From the NCBI GenBank assembly GCA_019241525.1, contig JAFAWY010000135.1:1-40278 (forward strand): a stretch of 40,278 nucleotides of DNA, given 5' to 3'. Position 1 is the stretch's first letter; each line of letters begins with the position of its first letter. This document shows, piece by piece, positions 1 to 10,800 of the stretch. Both the position numbers and the translations under genes were made by a program. This stretch comes from Pseudonocardiales bacterium. GTDB taxonomy: Bacteria > Actinomycetota > Actinomycetes > Mycobacteriales > Pseudonocardiaceae. The notes beneath the pieces were generated by a model. The model worked only from the letters and a program-made list of their open reading frames with translations, was not told the origin of the DNA and did not search any database.

Positions 1-537
1 CGTCAGGAACAAGCAGCCTGGTCATTCCTCACGGCGCGCCGGAGCAGCAGCCGAAGCGATGCGTGTGCAACGCCAGCGGTGTCCGCAGACGAATCCCCAG
101 CGGACATTATTTGCCGCCGGTCAGGACTCCCAACCCAAAATTGATCATCATGTCCGAAATTGATCGGCGATTGAATTTATGGAGTCCTATGAGCTGGAGA
201 ATGCGTTGTCAGCGCCACCAGCGCAGCAGGGACTCTCTAAGTGGCAGAGTCCCTTGATCGTTGGCCCAGCGGCTCTTGACCGGTGCGATCGACCGTGACC
301 AGGATCGGCCGCGGAGAAGGCCGGCCCGGACGTAACCCAGCAAGTTGATCAATTGTGCGAGGCCCGGTGGCCTGAGGAGTTTTCATTCTCGGTCATCGGG
401 CCTTTTGGTGTGCGCCGCCGCCGGGCCGGCCGCCCGCAGCTGAGCGAGGACCGGATCGGCCCGGCGACCAGCGGCGGCGGCCGAAGGCCGCACTTGACCA
501 GAGAAGAGAAAATCCTCACGTGCGACACGAGGACACA
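1..537. other. Gene-poor left end with inverted repeats
   Basis: I find no supportable gene here. The long reverse-strand reading frame that crosses it is the shadow of the transposase gene. Two inverted repeats are visible: AGGACTCC (123-130) with GGAGTCCT (181-188), and a perfect 9-bp hairpin AGGGACTCT (228-236) / AGAGTCCCT (246-254). The shared GGGACTC/GGAGTCC theme suggests the scar of an older insertion element, but no transposase piece could be identified. Confidence 0.4.
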
Positions 538-545
538 TGTCTGAC

Positions 546-587
546 TTCGATTGAGGGGTAACGCGCTGGCTTCAAATGACGGGTAAC
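546..587 (+). repeat. Left-end tandem repeats of the IS481-like element
   Basis: TTCGATTGAGGGGTAAC (546-562) and TTCAAATGACGGGTAAC (571-587) are spaced 25 bp apart. They match in sequence and spacing the inverted pair at the right end. They are probably transposase binding sites, with the doubling giving two binding positions per end. Confidence 0.65.
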
Positions 588-645
588 ACTGCCGCCCTCG
601 GGTCTGCTTCGCGCGATTGGTGTCGCGTGGGGGGAGCCGGGGCTG

Positions 646-2533
646 ATGCTCGTGGAGTTGAGCGTCGTGGAGCAGCGTTATCACGCCGTCATGGAGGTCG
701 TCTCCGGCGGTGTTCCTGTTGTTGAGGTCGCCGAACGTTATAGGGTATCGCGTAAGACGGTGCACGCGTGGCTGCGTCGCTACCGCCAAGACGGTCTGCC
801 CGGGTTGACGGATCGGTCGCATCGTCCGCATCGCCACCCGGGGCAGCTGGCCGCCGAGATCGAGGCGCGGGTGTGCGAGTTGCGCCGGGCCCATCCGCGG
901 TGGGGACCACGGAGGCTGGTGCATGAACTGCGCCGGTTGAACATCACTGCGGTGCCGTCGCGCTCGACGGTGTATCGGGTGCTGGTCCGACACGGTCTGG
1001 TGGGCGCGATTGCTCGCAAGCGTCGGCGGCAGGATTACCGGCGTTGGGAGCGTTCGGGGCCGATGCAGTTGTGGCAACTGGTTGTCATGGGCTCGGTGTT
1101 GATTAAGGATTCCTCGGCTCCAGGCGGGGTCAGGGAGGCCAAGCTGATCTCGGGAATTGACGACCACTCGCCCTATTCGGTGATCGGCACGGTGGTGGCT
1201 CGGGCCACGGCTCGGGCGGTGTGCACCGCTTTTGTGACCGCCATGGCCGAGTACGGGATTCCCGATGAAGTGCTCAGCGACAACGGTCGGCAATTCACCG
1301 GTCGCTTTGGGGCGCCTCGCCCAGCCGAGGTGTTGTTTGAGCGGATCTGCCGGCACAACGGCATCACCCAACGGCTGACCAAACCTCGATCGCCCACCAC
1401 GACGGGGAAAGTGGAGCGCTGGCATCGGAGCATCCAAGACGAACTGCTGGATCCGCACGGCCCGTTCGACAGTCTGAAGGCCGCACAAGCCGCGGTGGAT
1501 GCCTGGCGCATCGAGTACGACACGGCCCGCCCACATCAGTCCCTGGATATGGCCACCCCCGCCGAGCGGTTCGCCCCGGTCCCGGTCGAACAGCGTGGCG
1601 TGCTGGGACTGTGGCGCCCGCCTGAGCTGGCTGCTGCAGGTCCCAGCACCCAGCTCGTCGAGGACCCTGACTCTCTCGACGACGAACCCGACGATGCCGG
1701 ACCGTCAGCCACCGACCCGGTCGCGGCACCCGGTGGATCGATAGTCGACCAACCGGTGGCGACGCACGGCCAGGCGCTGGACATCGATGCGGTGGAAATC
1801 GACCGCCTCGTGCCAGCCAGCGGCAACCTCGGGATCTGTGGCCAGCAGTTTTGGCTGGGCCCAGCCCGGGCCGGACGCACGCTGACCCTGTGGATTGACA
1901 CCACCACCGTGCACCTAAGCCTCGACGGGCAGCATTTCAAAACCCTGCCGTCCCGCCTGACCAGCCTCGACCTGACCCGGCTACGCGCCCACGGCGCCCG
2001 ACCCGCCGGCCCACCGCCGCCGGCACGACCGTCGTGGACCGAACTCACCGCTGGCGCACCCGTAGAAATCCACCGCAGCGTCAACGCCGTGGGCATGGTC
2101 TCCATCGCGGGCCACTACCGCTCCGTCGGCCAACAATTCGCCGGCCGGCGGATCACTCTGCGCCTGGAAACCACCGTCGCTCACGTCATCATCGACGGGG
2201 TCCTAACCCGCACCATCCCGCTGACTCTGACCCCGACCCAACGCGCACGCCTCCAAGGCGCCCGGCCCACCCGGTCCGGCTCCCCTGATCGACCAGCGAC
2301 CCGCTCGGGTCCAGCGCACGGTGTCCTGCCGCGGCGGCACTCAAATCATCGGCCAACGCGTCCAAGTCGGACTGCGCTATGCCGGACAAATCGTCACCAT
2401 CGAAGTTGACGAGACCACCCTGCGGGTCTACGACCACCGCGACCGCCTGATCAAAAATGTTCCCCGCACCAGCCGCAAGGAGGTCCGCCGCCACAAGGCC
2501 TACGGTCACACCACCATCCACACAACCGCCTAG
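646..2533 (+). pseudogene. IS481-type transposase with long C-terminal repeat domain, damaged
   Basis: The first frame runs 646-2409 (587 codons). An N-terminal helix-turn-helix (about residues 20-60) is followed by an rve/DDE integrase core (about 130-310). The second catalytic Asp (LSDNGRQF) and the Glu (GKVERWH) are present. The first Asp, expected in WQLDVMG, is Val146 (GTT at 1081; a single base from GAT), so catalysis is probably lost. Residues about 380-587 form a beta-rich extension with a repeated unit (GNLGICGQQFWLG; GHYRSVGQQFAG). A third unit (GGTQIIGQRVQVG) lies in another frame ending at 2533, so a one-base frameshift near 2265-2275 appears to have split the gene. The start at 646 has a purine-rich stretch upstream. 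Confidence 0.75.
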
Positions 2534-2538
2534 GCACC

Positions 2539-2580
2539 GTTACCCATCACCAGAAGCCAAAACGGCACCCATCATCTGAA
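2539..2580 (-). repeat. Right-end tandem repeats of the IS481-like element
   Basis: GTTACCCATCACCAGAA (2539-2555) and GGCACCCATCATCTGAA (2564-2580) are reverse-complement relatives of the left-end pair, with the same 25-bp pitch. Confidence 0.65.
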
Positions 2581-2588
2581 CCCAGACA

Positions 2589-3106
2589 TGATCCGGAGAG
2601 ATCCGAACATGATCCGGACAGGAATACTCAGAATACCCAGAAACACCCGTATTCCCAGAACACCCGTATCTCAACCTCATACCTCAACTGCGAGCGTTCA
2701 CTACAGATGTACGTACTATCCCATATATTGGTAATCGGCGAGCGCTTGCGGTGAGCGTCCGATAGCCTGCGTCATGGCATTGGTAAGCGGGCGCGTGCCG
2801 TGGGGGTCCCCGTTTGCGCTAAATAATGTGCAGGGTGAGTGGGCCCGACATTTATATCCGGCACGAGAACATTAAGCCGCAGGGCCCCTGCATGTCGTGA
2901 TAGTGTCCCGCACATCCGGGCGCTTTTGCTCGAGGAGTTCAAGCGGGGGATTCACGTACTGTCACCGGCGCCTCATGGTGCAATGCTCGCTGCTGCGGCG
3001 AGAGGGTGTCTAGATCAGAAATTTTTCTGACTGCACCTTGAATGCCGTGGTGGGGTGCGGCCGGAAGGCCTTTGCAGAATTGCCACCGGTGATGCCGCTG
3101 CGGACC
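2589..3106. other. Intergenic region with short direct repeats
   Basis: No gene is supportable. Next to the IS end, CATGATCCGGA occurs twice in about 30 bp. ACACCCGTAT occurs at 2643-2652 and 2660-2669. The second half is presumably the promoter region of the downstream regulator, but I cannot name a -10/-35 pair with confidence. Confidence 0.35.
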
Positions 3107-3120
3107 GGAGGAAACCTCAA

Positions 3121-3216
3121 ATGCTTAACACCGACCTGGAGTGCATCGTATTTCTTTCGGGGTGGACATGGCTGACGAAAATCCGACACTTGCTGCAGTG
3201 GAGCCGATCGACATGA
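3121..3216 (+). CDS. Possible 31-codon leader ORF coupled to the StrR-like regulator
   Basis: An ATG at 3121 follows a strong ribosome binding site (GGAGGA, 3107-3112) at ideal spacing. The frame encodes a 31-residue peptide beginning MLNTDLEC and ending QWSRST. Its TGA (3214-3216) overlaps an in-frame ATG of the regulator at 3213 as ATGA, the usual arrangement for translational coupling. The peptide resembles nothing I know and contains three Trp residues. It could be a leader that gates translation of the regulator, or simply the best ribosome entry point upstream of a gene that itself lacks a good binding site. The coincidence of a good Shine-Dalgarno and an ATGA junction is direct; function is inference. 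Confidence 0.45.
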   Translation: MLNTDLECIVFLSGWTWLTKIRHLLQWSRST

Positions 3217-4316
3217 CGGACGCCGAACCCATGCGACGAGACCTCATCAAGATCGACAGCCTTCCTATCGTCACCGTTGCGATTAGCTCACTGCAGCTGG
3301 ATACCTCCCTGAGGCACGGCGGCGAAAACGATGAGCATACCCGGTTGCTGGCCGAATCGGAACAGCAGTTACCACCAATTGTGGTGCACGGCCCGTCAAA
3401 GCGGGTCATCGACGGAATCCACCGAGTCCGCGCAGCAATTAGGCGAGGTGAACAGGCGATTGCCGCGAAGATATACCAAGGAACAGACGACGATGCCTTC
3501 CTGCTCGCAGTGCAACTCAACATTGCTCACGGGATGCCTTTGACCCGTGCCGAGCGCACGGCAGCGGCGGTACGGATCATTCGATCCCATCCACGATGGT
3601 CAGATGGGATGATCGCCGCCACCGTCGGGTTGTCTCCCCGGACTGTGGCCAAGGCACGGCACCGTTCGACCCCGCAAAGTCCTGAGTCGACCACCAGACT
3701 CGGCCAAGACGGCCGACTACGACCCATCGACCCTGCCGCCGGCAGACTCAGGGTCGCCACACTGTTGACCGACAACCCCACCGCACCAATCCGCGCCATC
3801 GCGCACCAAGCCGGAGTGTCCTCCTCCACAGTCCAGGACGTACGCCAGCGCCTGCGCGCCGGACAGCCCCCAATCCCCAACTCCCACCAGACCCCTCGCC
3901 ACCAACCCAACCCGACCGAAACCGACGCTGACCCACACACCCGCACAACCCTCGGCCGGGTAGCCGCCGACCGTGTAGACATCGCGGCCATCGTGGCTCA
4001 CCTTAGAAAAGATTCCTCACAGCAGGCCAGCGACGTCACACAATCTCTCCTGTGGTGTCTGGCCAGATACCGGATTGAAATGCCCGTGGCCAACAAAATC
4101 ATCAAGATGGTTGCCCCTCGCTTGGCCAGGCCGATAGCCCAACTCGCCCGCGAATACGCCCGAATATGGACCCACATCGCCACACAGCTGGAACAACACG
4201 CGGCCCTAAGCGCCGCCACGACCGTCCCCCACCCGGCGACGCCCACCTCTGCGACGCACATGCGATACCCAGCAGCCGAGGCCACTGTGAAAAAACCGCG
4301 ACCAAGCAATAACTAG
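3213..4316 (+). CDS. StrR/NovG-family pathway-specific transcription activator (ParB-like N-terminal domain)
   Basis: The protein has the hallmarks of StrR-type cluster activators. A ParB/sulfiredoxin-like N-terminal domain carries LPPIVVHGPSKRVIDGIHRV, then DDAFLLAVQLNIAHGMPLTR. A helix-turn-helix follows (MIAATVGLSPRTVAKAR), then a second HTH-like stretch (IRAIAHQAGVSSSTVQDVR) and a Pro/Thr-rich linker. Family members bind DNA upstream of antibiotic biosynthesis genes and switch them on, so this one is the likely regulator of the neighbouring PKS locus. Earlier in-frame starts exist at 3141 (GTG) and 3168 (ATG). I prefer 3213 because it gives the usual short tail before the ParB-like domain and forms an ATGA overlap with the upstream small ORF. 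I found no convincing copy of the StrR palindromic operator in the window. Confidence 0.8.
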   Translation: MTDAEPMRRDLIKIDSLPIVTVAISSLQLDTSLRHGGENDEHTRLLAESEQQLPPIVVHGPSKRVIDGIHRVRAAIRRGEQAIAAKIYQGTDDDAFLLAVQLNIAHGMPLTRAERTAAAVRIIRSHPRWSDGMIAATVGLSPRTVAKARHRSTPQSPESTTRLGQDGRLRPIDPAAGRLRVATLLTDNPTAPIRAIAHQAGVSSSTVQDVRQRLRAGQPPIPNSHQTPRHQPNPTETDADPHTRTTLGRVAADRVDIAAIVAHLRKDSSQQASDVTQSLLWCLARYRIEMPVANKIIKMVAPRLARPIAQLAREYARIWTHIATQLEQHAALSAATTVPHPATPTSATHMRYPAAEATVKKPRPSNN

Positions 4317-4607
4317 CGGCTGGCGATCTTTGAAAATTTTACGATGGCAATCGAGAATAAACGGGCCGGTGATAATGCCATACAAATGGATCAGCAGGTC
4401 GGCGCGCACAGTTTTAACCTTGGTCGCCACCCTCCGCGATATGCGGATGCCGCATGTCAACAAAACAATTTAAACACTTACCGGATCAACACCAAAAGCA
4501 TGGCTACATGATGCAACGAGGGCCGCCGGATCAGATCGGGTGGATTTTGGCAGCCAGACTTCACGAAATCAACCGTAATGAATCATCATTGCGCCGAGAG
4601 GGCTGAC

Positions 4608-4800
4608 GTGACGACAAATCTTTTCGACGACCCCAACGGCAGCACCTACCTAATGTTGATCAACGATGAGGCCCAGTACCCTCCTGTGGCCAGCTTTCGC
4701 TGACGTGCCCGCTGGTCCCTATTTCACTCTGTAGGAATCCAGCGGGAGTCCGCTCGGCTATCCCGACCTACCTAGAGTCACTCGCGGGGTCTTCCGGATG
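4608..4800 (+). pseudogene. MbtH-like protein, frameshifted remnant
   Basis: From a GTG at 4608, behind GAGAGGG, the frame reads VTTNLFDDPNGSTYLMLIND and continues EAQYP. A net one-base shift near 4680 then gives LWPAFADVPAG in the next frame. This matches the MbtH family (about 65-75 residues; core NDE.Q.SLWP.F...P.GW). After the Gly the frame is lost again, and only weak similarity (TYLES) may mark the C-terminal part, so the right boundary is approximate. MbtH-like proteins bind and activate NRPS adenylation domains. No NRPS gene is in the window, so this orphan suggests that an NRPS part of the cluster was lost or lies outside. Confidence 0.75.
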
Positions 4801-4828
4801 GCCTCGGTCCGTGACGAGGCCGGGTATG

Positions 4829-7800
4829 TCACCCTGGGAGCGCGGAGTCGATGTGGCTCGCCAATTCCGCTGGCGACGGGTGCGCCCATACCTTTGCCGG
4901 TGTTACCACGATGTCCAGGTCAGACTGCAGCTTGCGGGTCAGAGCTACCGCAAGGAGTGAGTCCAGACCGATGTCGGTGAACTTGGCGTGCGCCGGCACA
5001 GCAGAGGGCTGGGCTCCCAGCAAGGTGGCCAAGGCGTGGACCACAGCCTCCTGTAGGAGCAGTGCCCTGGCTGGTCCCGGCGCCCCGGCGCGCACTTGGA
5101 ACACCGGCGCGGCGTCACCCGGCGCGGCTGCTTCGCTGCCCAATTCGGCGAGCAACGGGTTGCCTCTGACGTGCGGGTAGGCGCGGAAGATCACGTCCGG
5201 CTGGTAGTCGAACACTCCGGTGTTCACCCGCTGGTGGCGCAGCAGATCCTCCAACGCCGCGAACCCGTCGGCGGTGGAGATGGTGTCGAACCCGCGGGCG
5301 GCGAAGTGGGTCGCGCGTCCAGCTTCGCCCCAGGCGCCCCAGTTGACCGACAGGGTGGTCAATCCCTGGTTGCAGCGCCACTTGGCGAAGGCGTCTACCC
5401 ACGCTCCGGCGGCAGCGTAATTCGCCTGGCCGGCGTTGCCCAGCATCGCCGACATTGATGAGAACACGACAAACCAGTCCAGGACGTGGTTGCGGGTTGC
5501 GTCGTGCAGGTTGACCACGCCGTTCACTTTGGGGCGCCACACGCGTTCGATCCGATCCGGGGTAAGGCCGGTGATCGGTGTGTCATCGAGCACCACGGCG
5601 GTGTGCAAGACGCCTCGCAGCTGCCCACCGGCGGCGGCTACCAGCCGACGTGCCGTGTCCGGATCGGCGATGTCGCCGCTGACCACCTCCACCTCGCACC
5701 CGGCGACCGCAACGGCGTGCAGGATCGCGGCGGCCTCGGGTGCCGGGTCACCACGCCCCCCGACGACGACCCGTCCCGCGCTGTGTTTTGCCAGCCAACG
5801 GACGGCCTCCAGGCCCAAGCCCCTGGTCCCGCCGGTGACGATATAGGCGCCACCGGCATGCACCGCGGTGTCCCTCGCCGGCGCGTGAACGCCCAGGCGC
5901 TGTCCGGGAGGCGGGAACGCCAGGACGACCCGTCCGATGTGATCGCCCGAAGCAAGCCGCTTGAACCCGTCAGCCGCCTCGGGCAGCGGCACGACCGTGC
6001 GGGGCAGCAGGGGCAGGCGCCCGGCCTCGATGTGGGCTAGCACCTGATGCATCGCCGCCCGGAACACCGCTGGTCGTTCCCTGGCGGTGAGCACGAGGTC
6101 AAGCGCGGTGTAGGTGATGCCGTGGCGGAAGGTGCCGAGGTCGACGCGTGCGCCGTCGTACAGGTCGCGTTTGCCGATCTCCACGAAACGGCCGGTGGGC
6201 GCGAGCAGGCCCAGGGACGCTCTCATGGCAGCCCCGGTCAAGGAGTTGATCACCACGTCGACGCCGCGCCCACCGGTCGCTTTCACCACTTGTTTTGCGA
6301 AGTCCAGGGTGCGGGAGTCGAACACGTGCTCCACGCCGTGTTCACGCAGGTAGCGGCGCTTGGTCTCGGTGCCTGCCGTGCCGATGACGGTGGCGCCGAG
6401 CAACCGGGCCACCGCGATCGCGGCCAGCCCGGTGCCGCCGGCAGCCGAGTGCACCAGCACGGTCTCCCCCTCCCGCAGGCATGCGAGGTCGTGCAACGCG
6501 TGCCAGGCCGTGATGTAGGTCAGCACGGACGGGGTGACGTCGATCGGCTCGATGTGGTCCGGGATGCGCGCCGTCAGGTCCGCCTTCGCCAGGCAGTGCG
6601 ACGCCATCGTGCCGGTTCCTTCGGGAACCACGCTGATGACGCGGTCACCGGGTCGAAGGTCCCTGACATCGTTGCCGACCGTAAGCACCACGCCTGCGGC
6701 GTCGGCCCCCAGCCGGGGCAGCGATCCGTCGTCGGTGGGATAGATGCCCAAGGCGATCAGGACGTCCCGGAAGTGCACGGTGACCGCCTCGGGTCGCAGT
6801 AGCACCTCACCGGGTCCCGGCGCGGGCAGCGGTTCGTCGGTAGAGATCAACTCAAGCTGCTCCAGACCGCCCTCGGTTTCCAGGGTGTACCGGTCCTTAC
6901 CGGCGACCACGCCGTGCACGCCGGCCGTGCGCGGCGGTCGCAACGCCAGCGGGGCACGCGTCAGCCTGGCCACGTAGCGCTGCCCCGACCTCCAAGCCAC
7001 CTCCGTCTCCGCTGTGGCGGTGATCAGCTCGGCGGCGATGTCGGCCGTGCCCAGGTCACCGTTGTCGTCGCTGTCGATCCAGGTCACCGCCGAGTGGGGT
7101 TGTTCGATGGACGCCACGCGCAGCAACCCACGCAGGGCACATACCCCTGGTTCGACCGGATCGCCGTCGAGTACCGGTCGCGCGTTCACACTGATCAACC
7201 AGAGCCTGGGTGGCGTGACATGGTGCGCGTGCTCGCGGAGCACCGACGCGACCCGTGTCACGCGGTCGAGGTCGTGGAGTTCACCCGTGGTGCACCAGAC
7301 GACACCCGCGGCACACGGGCCCGGTGCCGCGAGAGCGTCCACCCGGACGACGTCGCGTGCACCGAGCTCCCCCAGTGCGCCAGCGAGCCGAGCGGCCATG
7401 CCGTTGCGGTCGTCGGGCTCCTCCACCACCACCCACGCGCCGGTTGCGCCCGGCTCGGCAGACGGTGCGGGCAGCGGCGCCGGAAGCCAAGAAATTTCGA
7501 ACAACCTGGAGTTCACCAACGCGTTCCCGGCGGATGCGCCGGGATTGGTGATCAGTTCCACGCCTTCCAGAGCGCCGACCCACTCACCGGTCGTGTCGTA
7601 GAGGTCGGCGCGTCCGGTCGCGGCGTTCGAGCCGTTGCGGCGCACCTGGGGCCGGACCCAGGTGATGCGACCCGGATCAGCGGGTAGCACGACCTCGGCG
7701 ATCCGGGTGGGCAGCCACGGGGCTTTCCCGGCCTCGCCGCCCCGCTCGTCGTCAGCGACCAGGAGGGCGGCCACCGACAGCACGCAGCCGTCGAACAGCA

Positions 7801-10800
7801 CCGGATGCACCTTCGGCGCCTTGGTTCGGATCACCGCATCCGGCGGCACGTGCAGCCGGGTGACGCCGTCGCCGGCGATGGCGACGATCGAGTGAAACGC
7901 CGGTCCGGTGTCCAGCCCGATCCCGCGGAACCTCTTGTACAGACCCTCGGCCATGGGGGCCTCCCCGGGGACCGGCAGGGCAGGGCGGACGTCCACCGGT
8001 CCTCCTTCGCACCGGGTGACCGTCGCGGCGGCGACGCGTTCCCACCCGCCACCGCCGGGCTGGACGACCTGCACGTCCACCCACCCGCCGATCCGGATAG
8101 CCAAAACCTGCAAAGGCACCGAGCCGGTAAGCGGCACGATCCGCTCGAACCGCACGTCGCGCAGGCACAGCTCGTCGAGGGCGCAGTCCAACAGTTCGGT
8201 GACCGCAGCCAAGACCAGTTCGACGTAGGCGGCCCCCGGCACCAGCGGTGTGCCGCACAAGACGTGCTGCTGCAACCACTCGACGCGGTCGGTGCCGAGA
8301 TTGGCGCTCCACACGTGACGGGTGCGGTCGTCGGCGTCAGAGTCAGGCACGGTCCAACGCTCGCCCAACCACATGTGCGCGGCCGTGCCGCGGGACTCGT
8401 TCGCCGATTCTTGCCAGTACCGAGACCGGTCAAACGCCGTGGGCGGTAGCGTGATGAGCTTTCCACCACCGTTGACGGCGTCCAGGTCCACCGGCACACC
8501 CGCCACATGCAACGTCGCCGCCGCACGGCACATCGCTTCGTGGCCGTCCTGGTCGCGCACCAGGGACGGCACCGCTGTCACCGGAGTGCGCAGCACCGCT
8601 GCGGTCTCCTCCACCGCCTGAGTCAGCAGCGGGTGCGGTGAACACTCCAGAAATACCCGGTGGCCATCCTCGATCAACGCCATGCACGCCCGGTCCACCC
8701 GGACCGGGGCGCGCAGGTTCTGCGCCCAGTACTCACCGTTGAAGACCACCGGCGCGCGGGGGTCCTGGGCGGTCGAGTAGAAAGGCACCTCCGGGATCGC
8801 ACCGGACAGCCACGTCGTCTGGGCGGCGATGTCGGCGATGATCGGGTCAACCTGCGGGGAGTGCGCGGCGACTACCACGGCGATCTTCTTGCAGAACACA
8901 CCCCGGTTCTGCCAGCTGCGCACCAACCTCTCGACGATCTCCTGATCACCGGCCACCACGGTGGAGGCCGGAGCGGTCACCACCGCCACCGACACTCCCG
9001 GCAGATCCTCGATCTCGGCCTCGACCTGGTTGACCGGAAGCGCGACGACCACCATGCGACCGCCGGCCACGCGTTGCGGCAGTGACGAGCGGATGAGGGT
9101 GATACGCATGCCGTCCTCGGGTGAGAGGATGCCCGCGGCCACCGCGGCGGCGGCTTCGCCCATCGAATGCCCCACCACGGCGGCCGGGCGCAGGCCACGC
9201 TGCCCCCACATCTCCGCGAGTGCGGTCTGCACCGCGAACAGCACCGGTTGGACTACGTCCATGCGCTCGAGGTGCTCGCCGGACTCCAGCAGTCGCCGCA
9301 CCGGCACGTCGGCCGCGACGAGGTCCAGGCGATCGATCATGCGGGTGAACGTCGGATCGCGGTCGAGCAGGTCACAGGCCATGCCCGCCCATTGCGAACC
9401 GTGGCCGGAAAAGACCCACACCGGCATGTCGCAGGAGCCGGTCGGCCCGGTCACGACAGCGGGGTGCTGCCTGCTCTCGGCCAGCGCGCGCAGACCGCCG
9501 ACGAGTTCCCCGTGGTCTGCCGCGATGACACAGGCGCGCGTCGTCAGGTGGCTGCGGCGCACGGCCAAAGTATGCGCGACGTCGACCGGTCGGGGCCGGG
9601 CCGACTCGATGTGATCGGCCAGCCGAGCGGCAGTGGCCGCCAATCCCCCTGCCGAGGCCGCCGATACGGGGTGCACCGCCAGCCGGTTGCATCCGGGCGC
9701 CGGGTCGTTGCCGACGTCATCCGGATCAATGGATGCCTGTTCCACGATGGCGTGCGCGTTCGAGCCTGTCACGCCGAAAGCCGACACCGCAGCACGCCGC
9801 GGTCGGCCCCCACCGTTCCAGGTGGTGGTCTCGGTGGGGACGTAGAATCTGGTTCCCTCGGCGTCGATCTCCGTGTTCCAGCGGGCGAAGTGCAGGTTCG
9901 CCGGGATGACTCCGCGTTGCACCGCGAGCGTGGCCTTGATCAGGCCGAGCACGCCCGCTGCGCTTTCTGGGTGACCGATGTTGGTTTTGACTGATCCCAG
10001 CGCGCAGGGCGTGCCGGAGCAGCCATAGGCGTCGCTCAGTGCGCCGAACTCGATCGGGTCACCCACGGGTGTGCCTGTGCCGTGGGTCTCGATGTAGCCG
10101 ATGTCGTCGGCCGTGACGCCCGCGGTTCGCATCGCACTGGTCACCACCGCGCATTGCGCCGAGCGCGACGGCTGAGCAATGCCCCGCACCCGCCCGGCGT
10201 GATTGACCGCGGTCCCGGTGATGACGGCCAGCACCCGGTTACCGTCGCGCTGGGCGTCGCCCAGCCGCCTGAGAGCTACCATGCCGCAACCCTCGCCGCG
10301 CACGAAACCGTCCGCACTTGCGTCAAAAGCGGCGCACCGTCCACGTGCCGACAGCGCGCCGGCGCGTGCAAAGCCGATGATGCCTCCCCACTCCAGCTGC
10401 ACGGTCACCCCGCCCGCCAAGGCGAGGTCGGTCTCCCCGTCGTGCAGCGAGCGGCACGCCAGGTGCACCGCGATCAGCGACGAGGCGCAGGCAGCGTCCA
10501 CCGCCAGGGATGGTCCGTTGACGTCGAGGATGTAGGAGATCCGCCCGGGTGCGCCCGACGGGATCGCGGAGATGCCGTGGTAGATGTTGAAGTCGGCGAT
10601 GGTGAACCGCTTGACGTAGTCGGCACCGGAGATGCCGATGAACAGGCCGGTCTGCGACCCGATTAGCGAACGCGGCGGCACGCCCGCATCCTCCAGCACC
10701 TCCCAGGTGGTTTCCATCAGCAGGCGGTGTTGCGGGTCGACGCTGGGCGCCTCGCCCACCGGCACCCCGAAGAAGCCGGGGTCGAACAGGTCGATGTCGT

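Larger units (their letters stand above)
538..2588 (+). mobile_element. IS481-family-like insertion sequence
   Basis: The ends form an imperfect terminal inverted repeat: TGTCTGACTTCGATTGAGGG at 538 and, on the reverse strand from 2588, TGTCTGGGTTCAGATGATGG. Each end also carries two tandem copies of a 17-bp repeat spaced 25 bp apart, at 546 and 571 on the left and at 2539 and 2564 on the right. The element is about 2.05 kb and holds one transposase gene filling most of its length. I see no clear target-site duplication, so the insertion may be old or rearranged. The transposase carries a likely inactivating substitution and a frameshift, so the copy is probably immobile by itself. Confidence 0.75.

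Noticed and set aside
63-257. 64-codon frame at the left end
   Set aside because: No ribosome binding site; it crosses the inverted repeats of a probable element scar and resembles no protein.
349-1536. 395-codon open frame on the reverse strand
   Set aside because: It is antisense to the IS481 transposase, with composition dictated by the GC-rich third codon position; no domain is recognisable.
2641-2669. Possible CRISPR-like repeat (ACACCCGTAT twice)
   Set aside because: Only two short copies, 17 bp apart, no spacer pattern and no cas genes in the window.
5096-10666. Several open frames of 180-275 codons on the forward strand
   Set aside because: All lie antisense to the PKS gene, which has complete domain motifs across the region. 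They are Arg/Pro/Gly-rich shadows.
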